This document shows positions 15,973 to 24,043 of a DNA stretch of 64,000 bases, piece by piece (positions within the stretch are counted from its first letter, which is position 1; the number at the start of each line of letters is the position of its first letter). The DNA is from Mesorhizobium sp. (lineage in GTDB: Bacteria > Pseudomonadota > Alphaproteobacteria > Rhizobiales > Rhizobiaceae): positions 124,001 to 188,000 of the forward strand of contig SAQG01000004.1 of the NCBI GenBank assembly GCA_004020315.1, given 5' to 3'. The position numbers and the translations under genes are program-made. The notes beneath the pieces were generated by a model. The model saw nothing but the letters and a program-made list of their open reading frames with translations. It ran no database searches and was not told the DNA's origin.

Positions 15973-16173
15973 TCATGCGACCTGTGCCATGCCGAAGACC
16001 TCGCACAGCTTGCTCCGCGCGATGACCCACCGCCCGCAGACCTGCCGCGCGCCAGGGATGTGGTCATTCTGAAGCATGTGCAGCGTGATGCCAGGCTTTC
16101 GGCCAATCGCGCGCGCAATGTTCTCGGCACCCCAGATGAGGCCCAGTTCATTTTCGGTTCTGTTGTCGTCCAT
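15973..16173 (-). CDS. Excisionase-like small HTH protein
   Basis: A 66-residue protein in which residues ~10-58 (LIWGAENIARAIGRKPGITL then HMLQNDHIPGARQVCGRWVI) match the MerR/Xis/AlpA-like winged helix pattern common in excisionases and early regulators of phages and islands. It is the gene nearest the right attachment site on the leftward strand, upstream of the 66-residue gene and the primase. It may direct excision with the integrase or control replication genes. Confidence 0.75.
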   Translation of the reverse strand: MDDNRTENELGLIWGAENIARAIGRKPGITLHMLQNDHIPGARQVCGRWVIARSKLCEVFGMAQVA

Positions 16174-16462
16174 CGGACAGGCTCCAATCGGCTTGCGCCG
16201 ACGAGCATCATGATTCCGATTGTGGATTGAGACAGGGCGGCGCGGTTGTACGCGTCAGGCGCTTTCGGCGCGGGCCTAAGCCATCAAGGCTGGGCCGATA
16301 TCATTGTGTCCCCGTGTCCGGACCTGTCTAAGACGGACATACAAGCACGCCTGCACGCGTTCCACAATACCCCGCAAGCTAGCACAACATGGATACCGCC
16401 ATGCTGCATTCATGTTGCGGGCACGCGCTTGCGCTGCGTTGTAACCCATTGTGTTTGCTTGT

Positions 16463-16490
16463 TCCGTGTTGCGGAGGACTGCAACACGGA
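16463..16490. promoter_or_regulatory. 10-bp perfect inverted repeat near right attachment site
   Basis: TCCGTGTTGC (16463-16472) and GCAACACGGA (16481-16490) form a perfect inverted repeat with an 8-bp spacer, 37 bp inside the right attachment repeat. The 353-bp region 16174-16526 has no supportable gene; it must hold the promoter of the leftward genes. The palindrome is a candidate binding site for the excisionase, an arm site of the integrase or an operator. Confidence 0.5.
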
Positions 16491-16526
16491 AAAGCATCAG
16501 ATCAAAAGCTAAGCTACTGTTTTTGT

Positions 16527-16572
16527 TGGTGATCCCGACAGGAATCGAACCTGTGACCTACAGATTAGGAAT
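16527..16572 (-). repeat. Right attachment-site repeat in tRNA-Arg
   Basis: This 46-bp copy is identical to 6835-6880 and forms the 3' end of the intact tRNA-Arg gene, starting exactly at the encoded CCA and ending just past the anticodon. The element side thus carries a replacement tRNA end, leaving the tRNA functional after integration. Confidence 0.93.
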
Positions 16573-16603
16573 CTGCCGCTCTATCCTACTGAGCTACGGG
16601 ACC
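16527..16603 (-). tRNA. tRNA-Arg (anticodon CCT)
   Basis: A 77-nt tRNA gene on the minus strand including encoded CCA. The acceptor stem GGTCCCG pairs with CGGGATC (one G-U). The anticodon stem GCAGA/TCTGT holds loop TTCCTAA with anticodon CCT, which reads AGG. The T arm has GGTTCGATTCC. It is intact although its 3' half was replaced by island integration. AGG is a rare codon in high-GC genomes, and tRNA-Arg(CCT) genes are known integration targets. Confidence 0.95.
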
Positions 16604-16615
16604 ACGCGGCCCGAC

Positions 16616-16643
16616 ACATAACCGCTTCGGATCGTTTCGCCAA
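16616..16643 (-). promoter_or_regulatory. Promoter of tRNA-Arg
   Basis: On the minus strand TTGGCG (16643-16638) and TTATGT (16621-16616) are separated by 16 bp, placing transcription start a few bases before the mature tRNA 5' end at 16603. It lies outside the island, so the tRNA keeps its chromosomal promoter. Confidence 0.55.
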
Positions 16644-16819
16644 GAGGCAGGCTTGACGCAATCGGTCGGTGGCTAGCCGTCGAGAGACTTCTGTTCACAA
16701 TTCGAAATTGTATCCTCATCGCTTTACGGCTGAACCACAAGGGTTGGCCGCAAAAGATGACCTGCGACAGCGGAACTTCGGGCCACCGCCGCGCTTTAGT
16801 GTGCCGAAGGAGACGCCGC

Positions 16820-17119
16820 ATGAGTGCTACGAAGGACTTCTTTGAGACATGGCTCCAGGAGAACGTCGGTAACCTGCCCGCAGAAAGCGAAGTGAGCGTG
16901 GCCGTCCTGGTTCAGCAATTCGAACAAGATGCCGACGCGGCCGGCTATGGTCACGAGGTGCGCGAAGACGAGATCGGCGACATTGAAGAGGCCATTGAGA
17001 AAGCTCTGAACAAGGCCAGGACAGGCGAACAGCCGCAGGCTGCCGATCCGGCCGAAGAGAGTGATCTGGCGCCCGTCTTGGAGGCGCTGAAGGTCGACGA
17101 CCCGAAGAGCGGGCCGTAG
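16820..17119 (+). CDS. DUF768 domain-containing protein
   Basis: A 99-residue acidic protein starting at the ATG 16820 with GAAGGAGA upstream. The pattern DFFETWLQENV, then EVSVAVLVQQFEQDADAAGY and EIGDIEEAIEKALNKA matches DUF768, a family I know almost only from Mesorhizobium and relatives, often present in many copies per genome. Function is unknown. It supports the genus assignment. Confidence 0.75.
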   Translation: MSATKDFFETWLQENVGNLPAESEVSVAVLVQQFEQDADAAGYGHEVREDEIGDIEEAIEKALNKARTGEQPQAADPAEESDLAPVLEALKVDDPKSGP

Positions 17120-17195
17120 CGTCCAGGCCACATCGATTGGTAGCCGAGGGAGGGTCAACGGTTGCGGCTCCCCCTTCCACTCTACATGACCCGGC

Positions 17196-17343
17196 ATGTT
17201 AGATGCCAAACACGTCACCTTGGGCGTTGTGATCGGCGTGGCTATCGGCGTCGCGTTGGACAATATCATTGCGGGCATCGGAAATCGGCATCGCCCTGGG
17301 CCTTGCCGTCGGGCTTGCGCGGACCCCGTTCGGTCGGAAGTGA
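17196..17343 (+). pseudogene. Frameshifted glycine-zipper small membrane protein
   Basis: Frame 1 from ATG 17196 encodes MLDAKHVTLGVVIGVAIGV and continues to GIG at 17280, then becomes non-membrane. Frame +1 from 17284 encodes IGIALGLAVGLARTPFGRK and stops at 17341. Joined, they give a natural ~47-residue double glycine-zipper membrane protein. Removing one A from the AAA at 17282-17284 restores the frame. So this is either a one-base insertion mutation or a sequencing error. No function can be assigned. Confidence 0.7.
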
Positions 17344-17445
17344 CGATCGGAGCATCGCCACGTCCTGAGCTCGATGGCTTGTCTCCATCCCAAATCGCAG
17401 CGCACCCTCGGGTCAAGCGGGAGGGCAGGCTTTATGAGCGATGCA

Positions 17446-18609
17446 TCAGGCGGCCAGTGCCGTCTCCGCGAGCTTCACCCAGTAGCTCATGCCGTGCGGG
17501 ATGATCTCGTCGTTGAAGTCGTAGGCCGGATTGTGGAGACCGGCGGTGTCGCCATTGCCGATGAAGATGAACGCGCCCGGCCTTGCTTCCAGCATGTAGG
17601 AGAAATCCTCGCCGCCCATCACCGGCTGGATGGCGCGGTAAACTTGCGCCTCGCCGGCGACGTCAGCGGCGACATCGCTGGCAAAGACCGTCTCTTCCGG
17701 GTGATTGAAGGTGACGGGATAATTGGCATTGTAATCGACCTCGATGGTTGCGCCGAAGGCCGCGCCCACGCCCTCGCAGATGGCGCGCAAGCGCTCCTCC
17801 GCCTTCCTGGCGACCTCCTTCTTCAACGTGCGCACGGTGCCGGCGATCTCGGCGCTCTCGGGAATGACGTTGTAGGCGTCGCCGGCATGGAATTTCGTCA
17901 CCGACACCACGACAGCCTCGACCGGATCGGTGCTGCGCGAGGCGATCGTCTGCAGAGCGCCGACGAGCTGGCTGGCGATGACGATCGGGTCGATCGTGCC
18001 GTGCGGCATCGCCGCATGCCCGCCTCGGCCCTTGACGGTGATGGTGAATTCGGCGGTCGCCGCCATGATCGGCCCCGGTTTGATGGCGAATTGCCCGACC
18101 GGCAGGCCCGGCATGTTGTGCATGCCGAACACCTTGGAAATGCCGAAGCGCTCCATCATGCCGTCCTTGACCATCTCGTTGCCGCCACCGCCGCCTTCTT
18201 CGGCCGGCTGGAAGATCACTGCGACGGAGCCGGTGAAATTGCGCGTCTCGGCAAGATATTTGGCAGCACCCAAAAGCATCGCGGTGTGGCCGTCATGGCC
18301 GCAGGCGTGCATCTTGCCTGGAACGGTCGAGGCATAGGATTTTCCGGTGATCTCATTGAGCGGCAGCGCGTCCATGTCGGCGCGCAGGCCGATGGTCGTG
18401 CCTTCGCCCAGGCGGCCGCGGATGATGCCGACGACGCCGGTCTTGCCGAGCCCGGTCACCACGTCGTCGCAACCGAAGGCGTTCAGCTTCTCGGTGACGA
18501 AGGCGGCGGTCTTGAAGACGTCGAAATTCAGCTCTGGCATCTGGTGCAGATGGTGGCGCCAGCCGGCGACCTCGTCTTGCATTTCGGCGGCGCGGTTCAG
18601 GATCGGCAT
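17446..18609 (-). CDS. M20 family amidohydrolase (hippurate hydrolase-like)
   Basis: A 387-residue metal-dependent amidohydrolase of the M20D group. Metal-binding motifs are DMDALP, ACGHDGH and PAEEGGGG, followed by GMHN and the late GGEDFSYM, all as in N-acyl-amino-acid hydrolases. No signal peptide is present, so it is cytoplasmic. It releases an amino acid from an N-acyl or N-benzoyl conjugate; exact substrate cannot be told. It is transcribed away from the D,D-carboxypeptidase gene. Confidence 0.9.
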   Translation of the reverse strand: MPILNRAAEMQDEVAGWRHHLHQMPELNFDVFKTAAFVTEKLNAFGCDDVVTGLGKTGVVGIIRGRLGEGTTIGLRADMDALPLNEITGKSYASTVPGKMHACGHDGHTAMLLGAAKYLAETRNFTGSVAVIFQPAEEGGGGGNEMVKDGMMERFGISKVFGMHNMPGLPVGQFAIKPGPIMAATAEFTITVKGRGGHAAMPHGTIDPIVIASQLVGALQTIASRSTDPVEAVVVSVTKFHAGDAYNVIPESAEIAGTVRTLKKEVARKAEERLRAICEGVGAAFGATIEVDYNANYPVTFNHPEETVFASDVAADVAGEAQVYRAIQPVMGGEDFSYMLEARPGAFIFIGNGDTAGLHNPAYDFNDEIIPHGMSYWVKLAETALAA

Positions 18610-18839
18610 GATGGTTCCATCTCGCTGTTGGAGCAGACGGGCTCTGCCTGCTGCTTTGCAATTGTGCCTGCTGTTTTAGAATTGTCATTCAGGCACTTTG
18701 CCATCTTGACGTCACATAGGCTAAATAGCACCGCAAGACAGTGATCCGGATAGAGGGCCAGATCACTGTGCTGGCGATCGCGTAACAAATCTTACGGAGC
18801 CAGAGGCGACTGCGGCAAGAGGCGATTTCGGATTCCACC

Positions 18840-20012
18840 ATGCGGTATAGGCATTTCCTCAAACTATTGCTGGCGGGCGCCGTGGCGCTTCCGGCGCTGG
18901 CCGGTCCGGCTCTCGCCAACCCGACGATCGTGTTCGACCTGGAGAATGGCAAGATCCTCCAGCACCAGGAGGCTTTCAAGCGCTGGTATCCTGCCTCGCT
19001 GACCAAGCTGATGACCGCCTATGTGGCATTTCGTGCGGTTGCCGCGGGCGAGGTCCAGCTCGATTCGCCGATCAAGGTCACCAAACGTTCCGCCAGCGAA
19101 CCGCCGAGCAAAATGGGCTTCAAGCCGGGCTCGGTCATGCGGCTCGACAACGCGCTGAAGATGATGCTGGTCAAGTCGGCCAACGACGTCGCCATGGCTG
19201 TCGGCGAGAACATCGGCGGTTCGCAGGCCGCTTTCGCCGAACGCATGAACACCGAGGCGCGCCGGCTCGGCATGACCGGATCGCATTTCGTCAACCCGAA
19301 CGGGCTCTTTTCGCCGGACCAGTATACGACTGCGCGCGACCTCGGCTTGCTGGTGATGGCGATCCGCACGGAATTTCCGCAATATGCACCATGGTTTTCG
19401 ATCGAGGGCCTGGCCGTCGGCAAGAAGCAGATCCCGAACTACAATCTTCTGATCGGTCGCTATCCCGGCGCCGACGGCATGAAGACGGGCTTCGTCTGTC
19501 CCTCGGGCTTTAACATGATCGGCTCGGCAACACGCGACGGGCGCACGCTGGTGGCGGTTGTGCTTGGCGAGAAATCGGCCGTCACCCGCGCCGAGACCGT
19601 CGCCAGGCTGCTCGACCACGGCTTTGCCACGCCGACACCGGGCTGGTTGACGGTGGCGGCGCTGCCTTCCTATGGCGACACCACATCGGTCAACGACCTG
19701 AATGACGAGATTTGCAGGAAGAAGCCGGCCAAGGAGCAGTCGGAAGCTGCGGTCCCCGTCGGCGATAAGAATGCGCCAAAGTCTCCCTATCGGGAAAAGC
19801 TCGACCATGTGCCGACATTGGTGGCCGTCGGCCTTGGCGGCGCCACCGGGCCGAAGCCGAAGGCGATGCTCGATGCATCGGGCCAGGAATATGCCGACGT
19901 GCCGCTGCCGAGCTGGCGGCCTGACCTGCCGCCGCCGCCCGGTGCCGAGCCGACAGTGATCGGTTCCGCAACCGCGGCCCAGAACGACCAGCCCGCCAAG
20001 GCTCTGAACTAG
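18840..20012 (+). CDS. D-alanyl-D-alanine carboxypeptidase (S11, PBP5/DacF-like)
   Basis: A 390-residue penicillin-binding protein. A signal peptide spans ~1-26 (cleavage after ALA). Active-site motifs are SLTK (Ser53, Lys56), SAN (113-115) and KTG (215-217). It trims the terminal D-Ala from peptidoglycan stem peptides in the periplasm. The C-terminal ~120 residues are less conserved and Pro-rich (DLPPPPGAEP), without an obvious amphipathic anchor. The GTPase gene follows after 4 bp. Confidence 0.92.
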   Translation: MRYRHFLKLLLAGAVALPALAGPALANPTIVFDLENGKILQHQEAFKRWYPASLTKLMTAYVAFRAVAAGEVQLDSPIKVTKRSASEPPSKMGFKPGSVMRLDNALKMMLVKSANDVAMAVGENIGGSQAAFAERMNTEARRLGMTGSHFVNPNGLFSPDQYTTARDLGLLVMAIRTEFPQYAPWFSIEGLAVGKKQIPNYNLLIGRYPGADGMKTGFVCPSGFNMIGSATRDGRTLVAVVLGEKSAVTRAETVARLLDHGFATPTPGWLTVAALPSYGDTTSVNDLNDEICRKKPAKEQSEAAVPVGDKNAPKSPYREKLDHVPTLVAVGLGGATGPKPKAMLDASGQEYADVPLPSWRPDLPPPPGAEPTVIGSATAAQNDQPAKALN

Positions 20013-20016
20013 CCTG

Positions 20017-21120
20017 ATGAGCAGCGGCTTTCCCATCCCCGTCTCGGTGCTGACCGGCTTTCTCGGCGCCGGCAAGACGACGCTGCTCAACCGGCTTCTC
20101 AGGGATCTCGCGCTCGCCGATACCGCGGTCATCATCAACGAGTTCGGCGAAGTGGCGATCGACCATCTCCTGGTCGAACAGGCTTCCGATGGCATCATCC
20201 AGCTGTCCGACGGCTGTCTCTGCTGCACTGTGCGCGGCGAACTGGTCGACACGCTGGCCGACCTCGTCGACCGGCTGCAGACCGGCCGCATCGCCCGGCT
20301 TGCCCGCGTTGTCATCGAAACCACCGGCCTCGCCGATCCGGCGCCGGTGCTGCAGTCGATCATGGCGCATCCGGCGCTGGTCCACGCCTTCCGGCTCGAC
20401 GGTGTCATCACGCTGGTCGACGCGGTCAACGGCGATGCAACGCTGGATGCCCATGTCGAGGCGGTGAAGCAGGTGGCCGTCGCCGACCGCATCGTGCTGA
20501 CGAAAGCCGATCTGGCCGCCGATCCGCGCGATGTCGAGGCGTTGCGGGCCCGGCTGCAGCAGATCAACCCGGGTGCCGAGCTGCTCGATGCCGGTGACAA
20601 AAGGACCGATGTAGCGGCGCTGTTCGATTGCGGCCTCTACGACCCAGCCACCAAGTCCGCCGACGTGCGGCGCTGGCTCGGCGAGGAAGCCGCCCATGAC
20701 CACCACCATGGTGACCATGACCACGGCGACCATGATCACGACCATCGGCACGATTCCCGCGTGCGCTCCTACTCGCTCGTTCATGACGGGCCGGTGCCGT
20801 TTTCGGCGATCGAGATGTTCCTCGACCTGTTGCGATCAGCACATGGCGAGCGCCTGCTGCGCATGAAGGGCGTCATCGAACTGCTGGAAGACCCGTCGCG
20901 ACCGCTGGTCGTCCACGGTGTACAGAAGATTCTGCATCCGCCGGCGCGGCTGCCGTCCTGGCCGGACGGCCAACGCGGCACGAGGCTGGTGCTGATCACG
21001 CTCGACATGCCGGAAGATTACGTCCGCCGGCTGTTTGCCGCCTTCACCAACCGGCCGTCGATCGACACACCCGACCGCGCAGCGCTGGAAAACAACCCGC
21101 TGGCCATCGCTGGACGGTAA
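20017..21120 (+). CDS. G3E GTPase, CobW/ZNG1-like metallochaperone
   Basis: A 367-residue GTPase. P-loop GFLGAGKT is at 14-21, the metal motif CLCC at 67-70 (C67, C69, C70) and the guanine motif TKAD near 167. A His/Asp-rich stretch (about 228-248, DHHHGDHDHGDHDHDH) and the C-terminal CobW_C domain follow. Such proteins deliver Zn or another metal to client enzymes, or act with cobaltochelatase. The cobST genes are in this window but 9 kb away, so cobalamin synthesis is possible but not shown. It lies 4 bp after the carboxypeptidase gene. Confidence 0.88.
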   Translation: MSSGFPIPVSVLTGFLGAGKTTLLNRLLRDLALADTAVIINEFGEVAIDHLLVEQASDGIIQLSDGCLCCTVRGELVDTLADLVDRLQTGRIARLARVVIETTGLADPAPVLQSIMAHPALVHAFRLDGVITLVDAVNGDATLDAHVEAVKQVAVADRIVLTKADLAADPRDVEALRARLQQINPGAELLDAGDKRTDVAALFDCGLYDPATKSADVRRWLGEEAAHDHHHGDHDHGDHDHDHRHDSRVRSYSLVHDGPVPFSAIEMFLDLLRSAHGERLLRMKGVIELLEDPSRPLVVHGVQKILHPPARLPSWPDGQRGTRLVLITLDMPEDYVRRLFAAFTNRPSIDTPDRAALENNPLAIAGR

Positions 21121-21133
21121 GCGTTTCGCCTGC

Positions 21134-21376
21134 CTATAAGGCGTTACCGCCACGCTCGACCAGAAAGCGATGGCCGCCGGAAACGGCTGTCGATTCGACC
21201 AGGTGATGACCGTTCTCGGCACAGAAGGCGGGAATGTCGATGACGGCGAGCGGGTCGGTGGTTTCGAGCCAAAGCCGACTGCCAGGCTGCATCGCCGCCA
21301 GCCGTTTCTTCGCCTTGAGCACCGGCAGGGGACAGTTCAGCCCCTTGAGATCGTAAGCAGCAACGCGCCCGGCCAA
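21134..21376 (-). CDS. tusA: TusA family sulfurtransferase
   Basis: An 80-residue protein with the TusA core: DLKGLNCPLPVLKAKKRL, where the Cys of CPLP accepts sulfur as persulfide. It passes sulfur to tRNA thiolation, molybdenum cofactor or related pathways in the cytosol. It starts 11 bp after the L,D-transpeptidase gene, so the two are probably co-transcribed. Several TusA paralogues exist in rhizobia; the exact pathway is open. Confidence 0.88.
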   Translation of the reverse strand: MAGRVAAYDLKGLNCPLPVLKAKKRLAAMQPGSRLWLETTDPLAVIDIPAFCAENGHHLVESTAVSGGHRFLVERGGNAL

Positions 21377-21387
21377 GGCTGAGAACC

Positions 21388-22704
21388 TCAGCCGCCGAAC
21401 ATGCCGAGCAGCTTCTTCTTCAGCTTTGTCGTCGTGCTTTCGTCAGCACTCGCCGCCTGCGTTTCGATTGCCGGGGCGGCCTCGGAGGGCACGATTGTTG
21501 CAGTGGCAACAGGTGCCTCGGCTGCAGCCCGGACCGCTTCTTCTTCAGCCAGGGACTGTACCTTGGCTGCCTCTTTCTCGGCCTTAGCCGCCTGTTTCTC
21601 GGCCTTGGCCGCTTCTATCGCGGCAAGCCTTTGCTCCTCGGCCTTCTGCTTGGCGGCTTTTTCGGCCTCGAGCGCGGCCATCTTGCGGCCCGCCGGCGAA
21701 TCGATGCGGCCCATGCGCGCCGTCGCCGTCAAAGAGCCGTCGGCGTTGAGCGAAGGCGGCTCGATCGGCACGCGTTCGCCACGCGCACGCTTCTTCGACC
21801 ACTCGGAAACGATGCTGGCTTCCTTGATCCCGGCGATGGTCGGCTTGGGCGCCGGCACGCTGGCCTTGATCGCGCCGTTGAAAGCCGCTTCGTAGGTGCT
21901 CTGATAGGCATTGAAGGCGCTCTTCAGCGAATCCGGCTGAGTCGTCGCGGGGCAGGCGCCGGTCGGATCGAAGGTCGCGCCGTCAGCCGCGACCTGGTTA
22001 AAGACATAGCGCTTCTCGCAGACATCGACCTTCGGCGGCACCTTGGTGATCTCGAAATTGTCGTAGCCGACCTTCAGCATCTTCCAGAATTCGTAGTTCG
22101 GATCTTTGCGATAACGCGCCATGTTGGCGGCGGTCATGCGAAACGGAAAAGCCTGGATCTGGAACTCGGTCTGCCCGCCCTGGAAGGCATCACGGCCGAA
22201 GGCGTAGATCTGCTCGATCTGTGCGTCGGTCATCGAATAGCAGCCCGACGACGAGCAGGCGCCATGGACCATCAGATGGGAACCGGTGCGGCCATTGGCG
22301 CGGTCGTAGGCGTTGGGATAGCCGATGTTGAAGGCAAGGTGGTAGCTCGACCGCGGATTCATCTGCGCCGGACGGACCGTATAGAAGCCTTCCGGCGCCT
22401 GGCGGTCGCCTTCGGTGAATTTGGGACCCAGCTTGCCCGACCATTTGCAGATGTCGTAGCTGGCGACCAAATCGTAGCGGCCGTTGGTCTTGGCCTTCCA
22501 GATTTCGAGCTTGCCCTCTTCCTTGAAGATGCGGGCCATCACCGGCGAGGTGCGGGTCATGCCCTTGGCCTTCATGCTGGCCAGGATCTTGTCGGGCAGC
22601 GGCTTGTTGGCGTGGGGGGCAAAATCCTTCATCGAAGAATCATTGCAGCCGGCGACGCCTATCGCGGCAATCAGAAATGCGGTGCGGGCGAGCTTGGCAA
22701 ACAT
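21388..22704 (-). CDS. L,D-transpeptidase family lipoprotein (YkuD)
   Basis: A 438-residue exported protein. The N-terminus is a lipoprotein signal with lipobox ending at Cys20 (IGVAGC). A YkuD domain at ~40-200 carries the catalytic HGACSSSGCYSM (His147, Cys155). The C-terminal third has an Ala/Glu/Lys/Arg-rich coiled coil (about 330-390). It probably forms 3-3 peptidoglycan cross-links or links proteins to peptidoglycan, processes prominent in Hyphomicrobiales. It precedes tusA by 11 bp. Confidence 0.9.
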   Translation of the reverse strand: MFAKLARTAFLIAAIGVAGCNDSSMKDFAPHANKPLPDKILASMKAKGMTRTSPVMARIFKEEGKLEIWKAKTNGRYDLVASYDICKWSGKLGPKFTEGDRQAPEGFYTVRPAQMNPRSSYHLAFNIGYPNAYDRANGRTGSHLMVHGACSSSGCYSMTDAQIEQIYAFGRDAFQGGQTEFQIQAFPFRMTAANMARYRKDPNYEFWKMLKVGYDNFEITKVPPKVDVCEKRYVFNQVAADGATFDPTGACPATTQPDSLKSAFNAYQSTYEAAFNGAIKASVPAPKPTIAGIKEASIVSEWSKKRARGERVPIEPPSLNADGSLTATARMGRIDSPAGRKMAALEAEKAAKQKAEEQRLAAIEAAKAEKQAAKAEKEAAKVQSLAEEEAVRAAAEAPVATATIVPSEAAPAIETQAASADESTTTKLKKKLLGMFGG

Positions 22705-22944
22705 GGGTATGGCTATGTCTTTTCTTTCGGACCGCAGGCATCAGCGCCGCCAGGCCCAACCCTAAGCCCGTTAACCTTGAAAATTCCTTACCGCAAGCGC
22801 CGGGCGCATCCCCTTACGGCAATCCGATTGAAACGAATGCAGCGGCATTTTTGTGGCGGAAGTGCTCAATCTCGCCACATTGCGGCGCCGAAACCGTCCG
22901 GCAGCCCGTCCGATTGAAATCGGACAGACTCAATCTTGTTGTTT

Positions 22945-22994
22945 GACCATGATCTTTTCCGGAAACCAGGTTCCCACTTTCCGGCATCATGGTC
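22945..22994. repeat. REP-like palindrome at the accA stop codon
   Basis: GACCATGAT (22945-22953) and ATCATGGTC (22986-22994) are outer arms, with CTTTTCCGG and ccactttCCGG inner arms. The G of the accA TAG (minus strand, 22996-22994) is the outermost base of the repeat. The design matches dispersed rhizobial palindromes seen elsewhere in this window. Confidence 0.75.
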
Positions 22995-23944
22995 TAGAGG
23001 TTTCGGCCCATAGCCAGGTATTTCTCGCGGCGCTGCTCACGAAAATCGGTGTTGGCGCCGGAGAATTCCTTCATCGTTTTCGCGATGAGATCGCCGGTGG
23101 CGGCAATCACCGTTTCCGGGCCCCGATGGGCGCCGCCGAGCGGTTCGGGAATGATCGCGTCGATGATCTTCAGCTCCAGCAGATCCTGGGCGGTGATCTT
23201 CATGTTGGTCGCCGCATCCTTCGAGCGGGTGGTGTCGCGCCACAGAATCGAGGCGGCGCCCTCCGGCGAGATCACCGAATAGATGGCGTGTTCGAGCATG
23301 TAGACGCGGTTGGCGGTGGCGATCGCGATGGCACCGCCTGAGCCGCCTTCGCCGATGACCACCGAGATCGACGGCACCTTCAGGCCGAGACAGGCCGAGG
23401 TCGAGCGGGCGATGGCTTCCGCCTGGCCGCGCTCCTCGGCGTTGACGCCGGGATAGGCACCGGCCGTGTCGACCAGCGTCAGCAACGGGATATTGAAGCG
23501 GTCGGCGAGTTCCATCAGCCGCACCGCCTTGCGGTAGCCCTCCGGGCGCACCGAGCCGAAATTATGCTTCAGCCGGCTGGCCGTATCCGAACCCTTTTCC
23601 TGGCCGATGATCGCCACCGGCTCGCCGCGGAAGCGGGCGAAGCCGCCGACGATCGCCTGGTCCTCGCCGAAATTGCGGTCGCCGGCAAGCGGCGTGAAAT
23701 CGTTGAACAGGCCCTTGATGTAGTCGAGGCAATGCGGCCTGTCCGGATGGCGCGCCACCTGCACCTTCTGCCACGGGGTCAGTGCCTTATAAGTGTCGCG
23801 CAATGCGTCGCGCACGCGTTTCTCGAGACGGCTGATCTCATCGCCGACATCGACCGCTTCGCCATTCTCGGCGAGCTTCTTCAGCTCGAGGATCTTGCCT
23901 TCGAGATCGGCGACCGGCTTTTCGAAATCGAGGTAATTGTACAT
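22994..23944 (-). CDS. accA: Acetyl-CoA carboxylase carboxyltransferase subunit alpha
   Basis: A 316-residue subunit starting at [18 protein letters not shown] (ATG 23944), the standard rhizobial N-terminus. It contains the conserved carboxyltransferase segments [38 protein letters not shown] and [11 protein letters not shown]. With AccD it transfers the carboxyl group from biotin to acetyl-CoA, the first step of fatty acid synthesis. It follows xerD on the same strand after a 99-bp gap. Its TAG stop is formed with the first base of a REP-like repeat. Confidence 0.97.
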   Translation of the reverse strand: MYNYLDFEKPVADLEGKILELKKLAENGEAVDVGDEISRLEKRVRDALRDTYKALTPWQKVQVARHPDRPHCLDYIKGLFNDFTPLAGDRNFGEDQAIVGGFARFRGEPVAIIGQEKGSDTASRLKHNFGSVRPEGYRKAVRLMELADRFNIPLLTLVDTAGAYPGVNAEERGQAEAIARSTSACLGLKVPSISVVIGEGGSGGAIAIATANRVYMLEHAIYSVISPEGAASILWRDTTRSKDAATNMKITAQDLLELKIIDAIIPEPLGGAHRGPETVIAATGDLIAKTMKEFSGANTDFREQRREKYLAMGRNL

Positions 23945-24043
23945 TCTTGAGCGGACCGATAAGCCGGGAGGCAATGACTGGCGGAACCTGGGAAATAGAG
24001 GCTCCGGGCGGTGGAACGTCGTCCTCACATAGCGATATGACGC

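Larger units (their letters stand above)
6835..16572. mobile_element. Integrated 9.7-kb tRNA-Arg island, phage-satellite-like
   Basis: The element is bounded by the 46-bp direct repeats at 6835-6880 and 16527-16572. Its genes are an integrase (6911-8182), two small cargo genes including AbiTii, two 26-codon peptide ORFs, an HTH gene, a four-gene operon of unknowns, a prim-pol/helicase (13397-15673) and two small genes next to the right end, one with an excisionase-like HTH. Visibly lower GC and weaker codon bias in the cargo part (8462-9819) contrast with the flanks. I see no recognisable virion, terminase or lysis genes, so it resembles a P4- or PICI-like satellite or another small integrative element rather than a whole prophage. 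A decayed prophage is the alternative. Confidence 0.85.

Noticed and set aside
15771..16211. 146-codon version of the 66-residue gene upstream of primase
   Set aside because: Its first 80 codons run antiparallel in frame through the excisionase-like gene and are Arg/Ser-rich; the start at 15971 right after the preceding stop is better.
16276..16497. 73-codon minus-strand ORF near attR
   Set aside because: Low-complexity Arg/Ala/Cys composition, no RBS and overlap with the TCCGTGTTGC palindrome; looks like chance.
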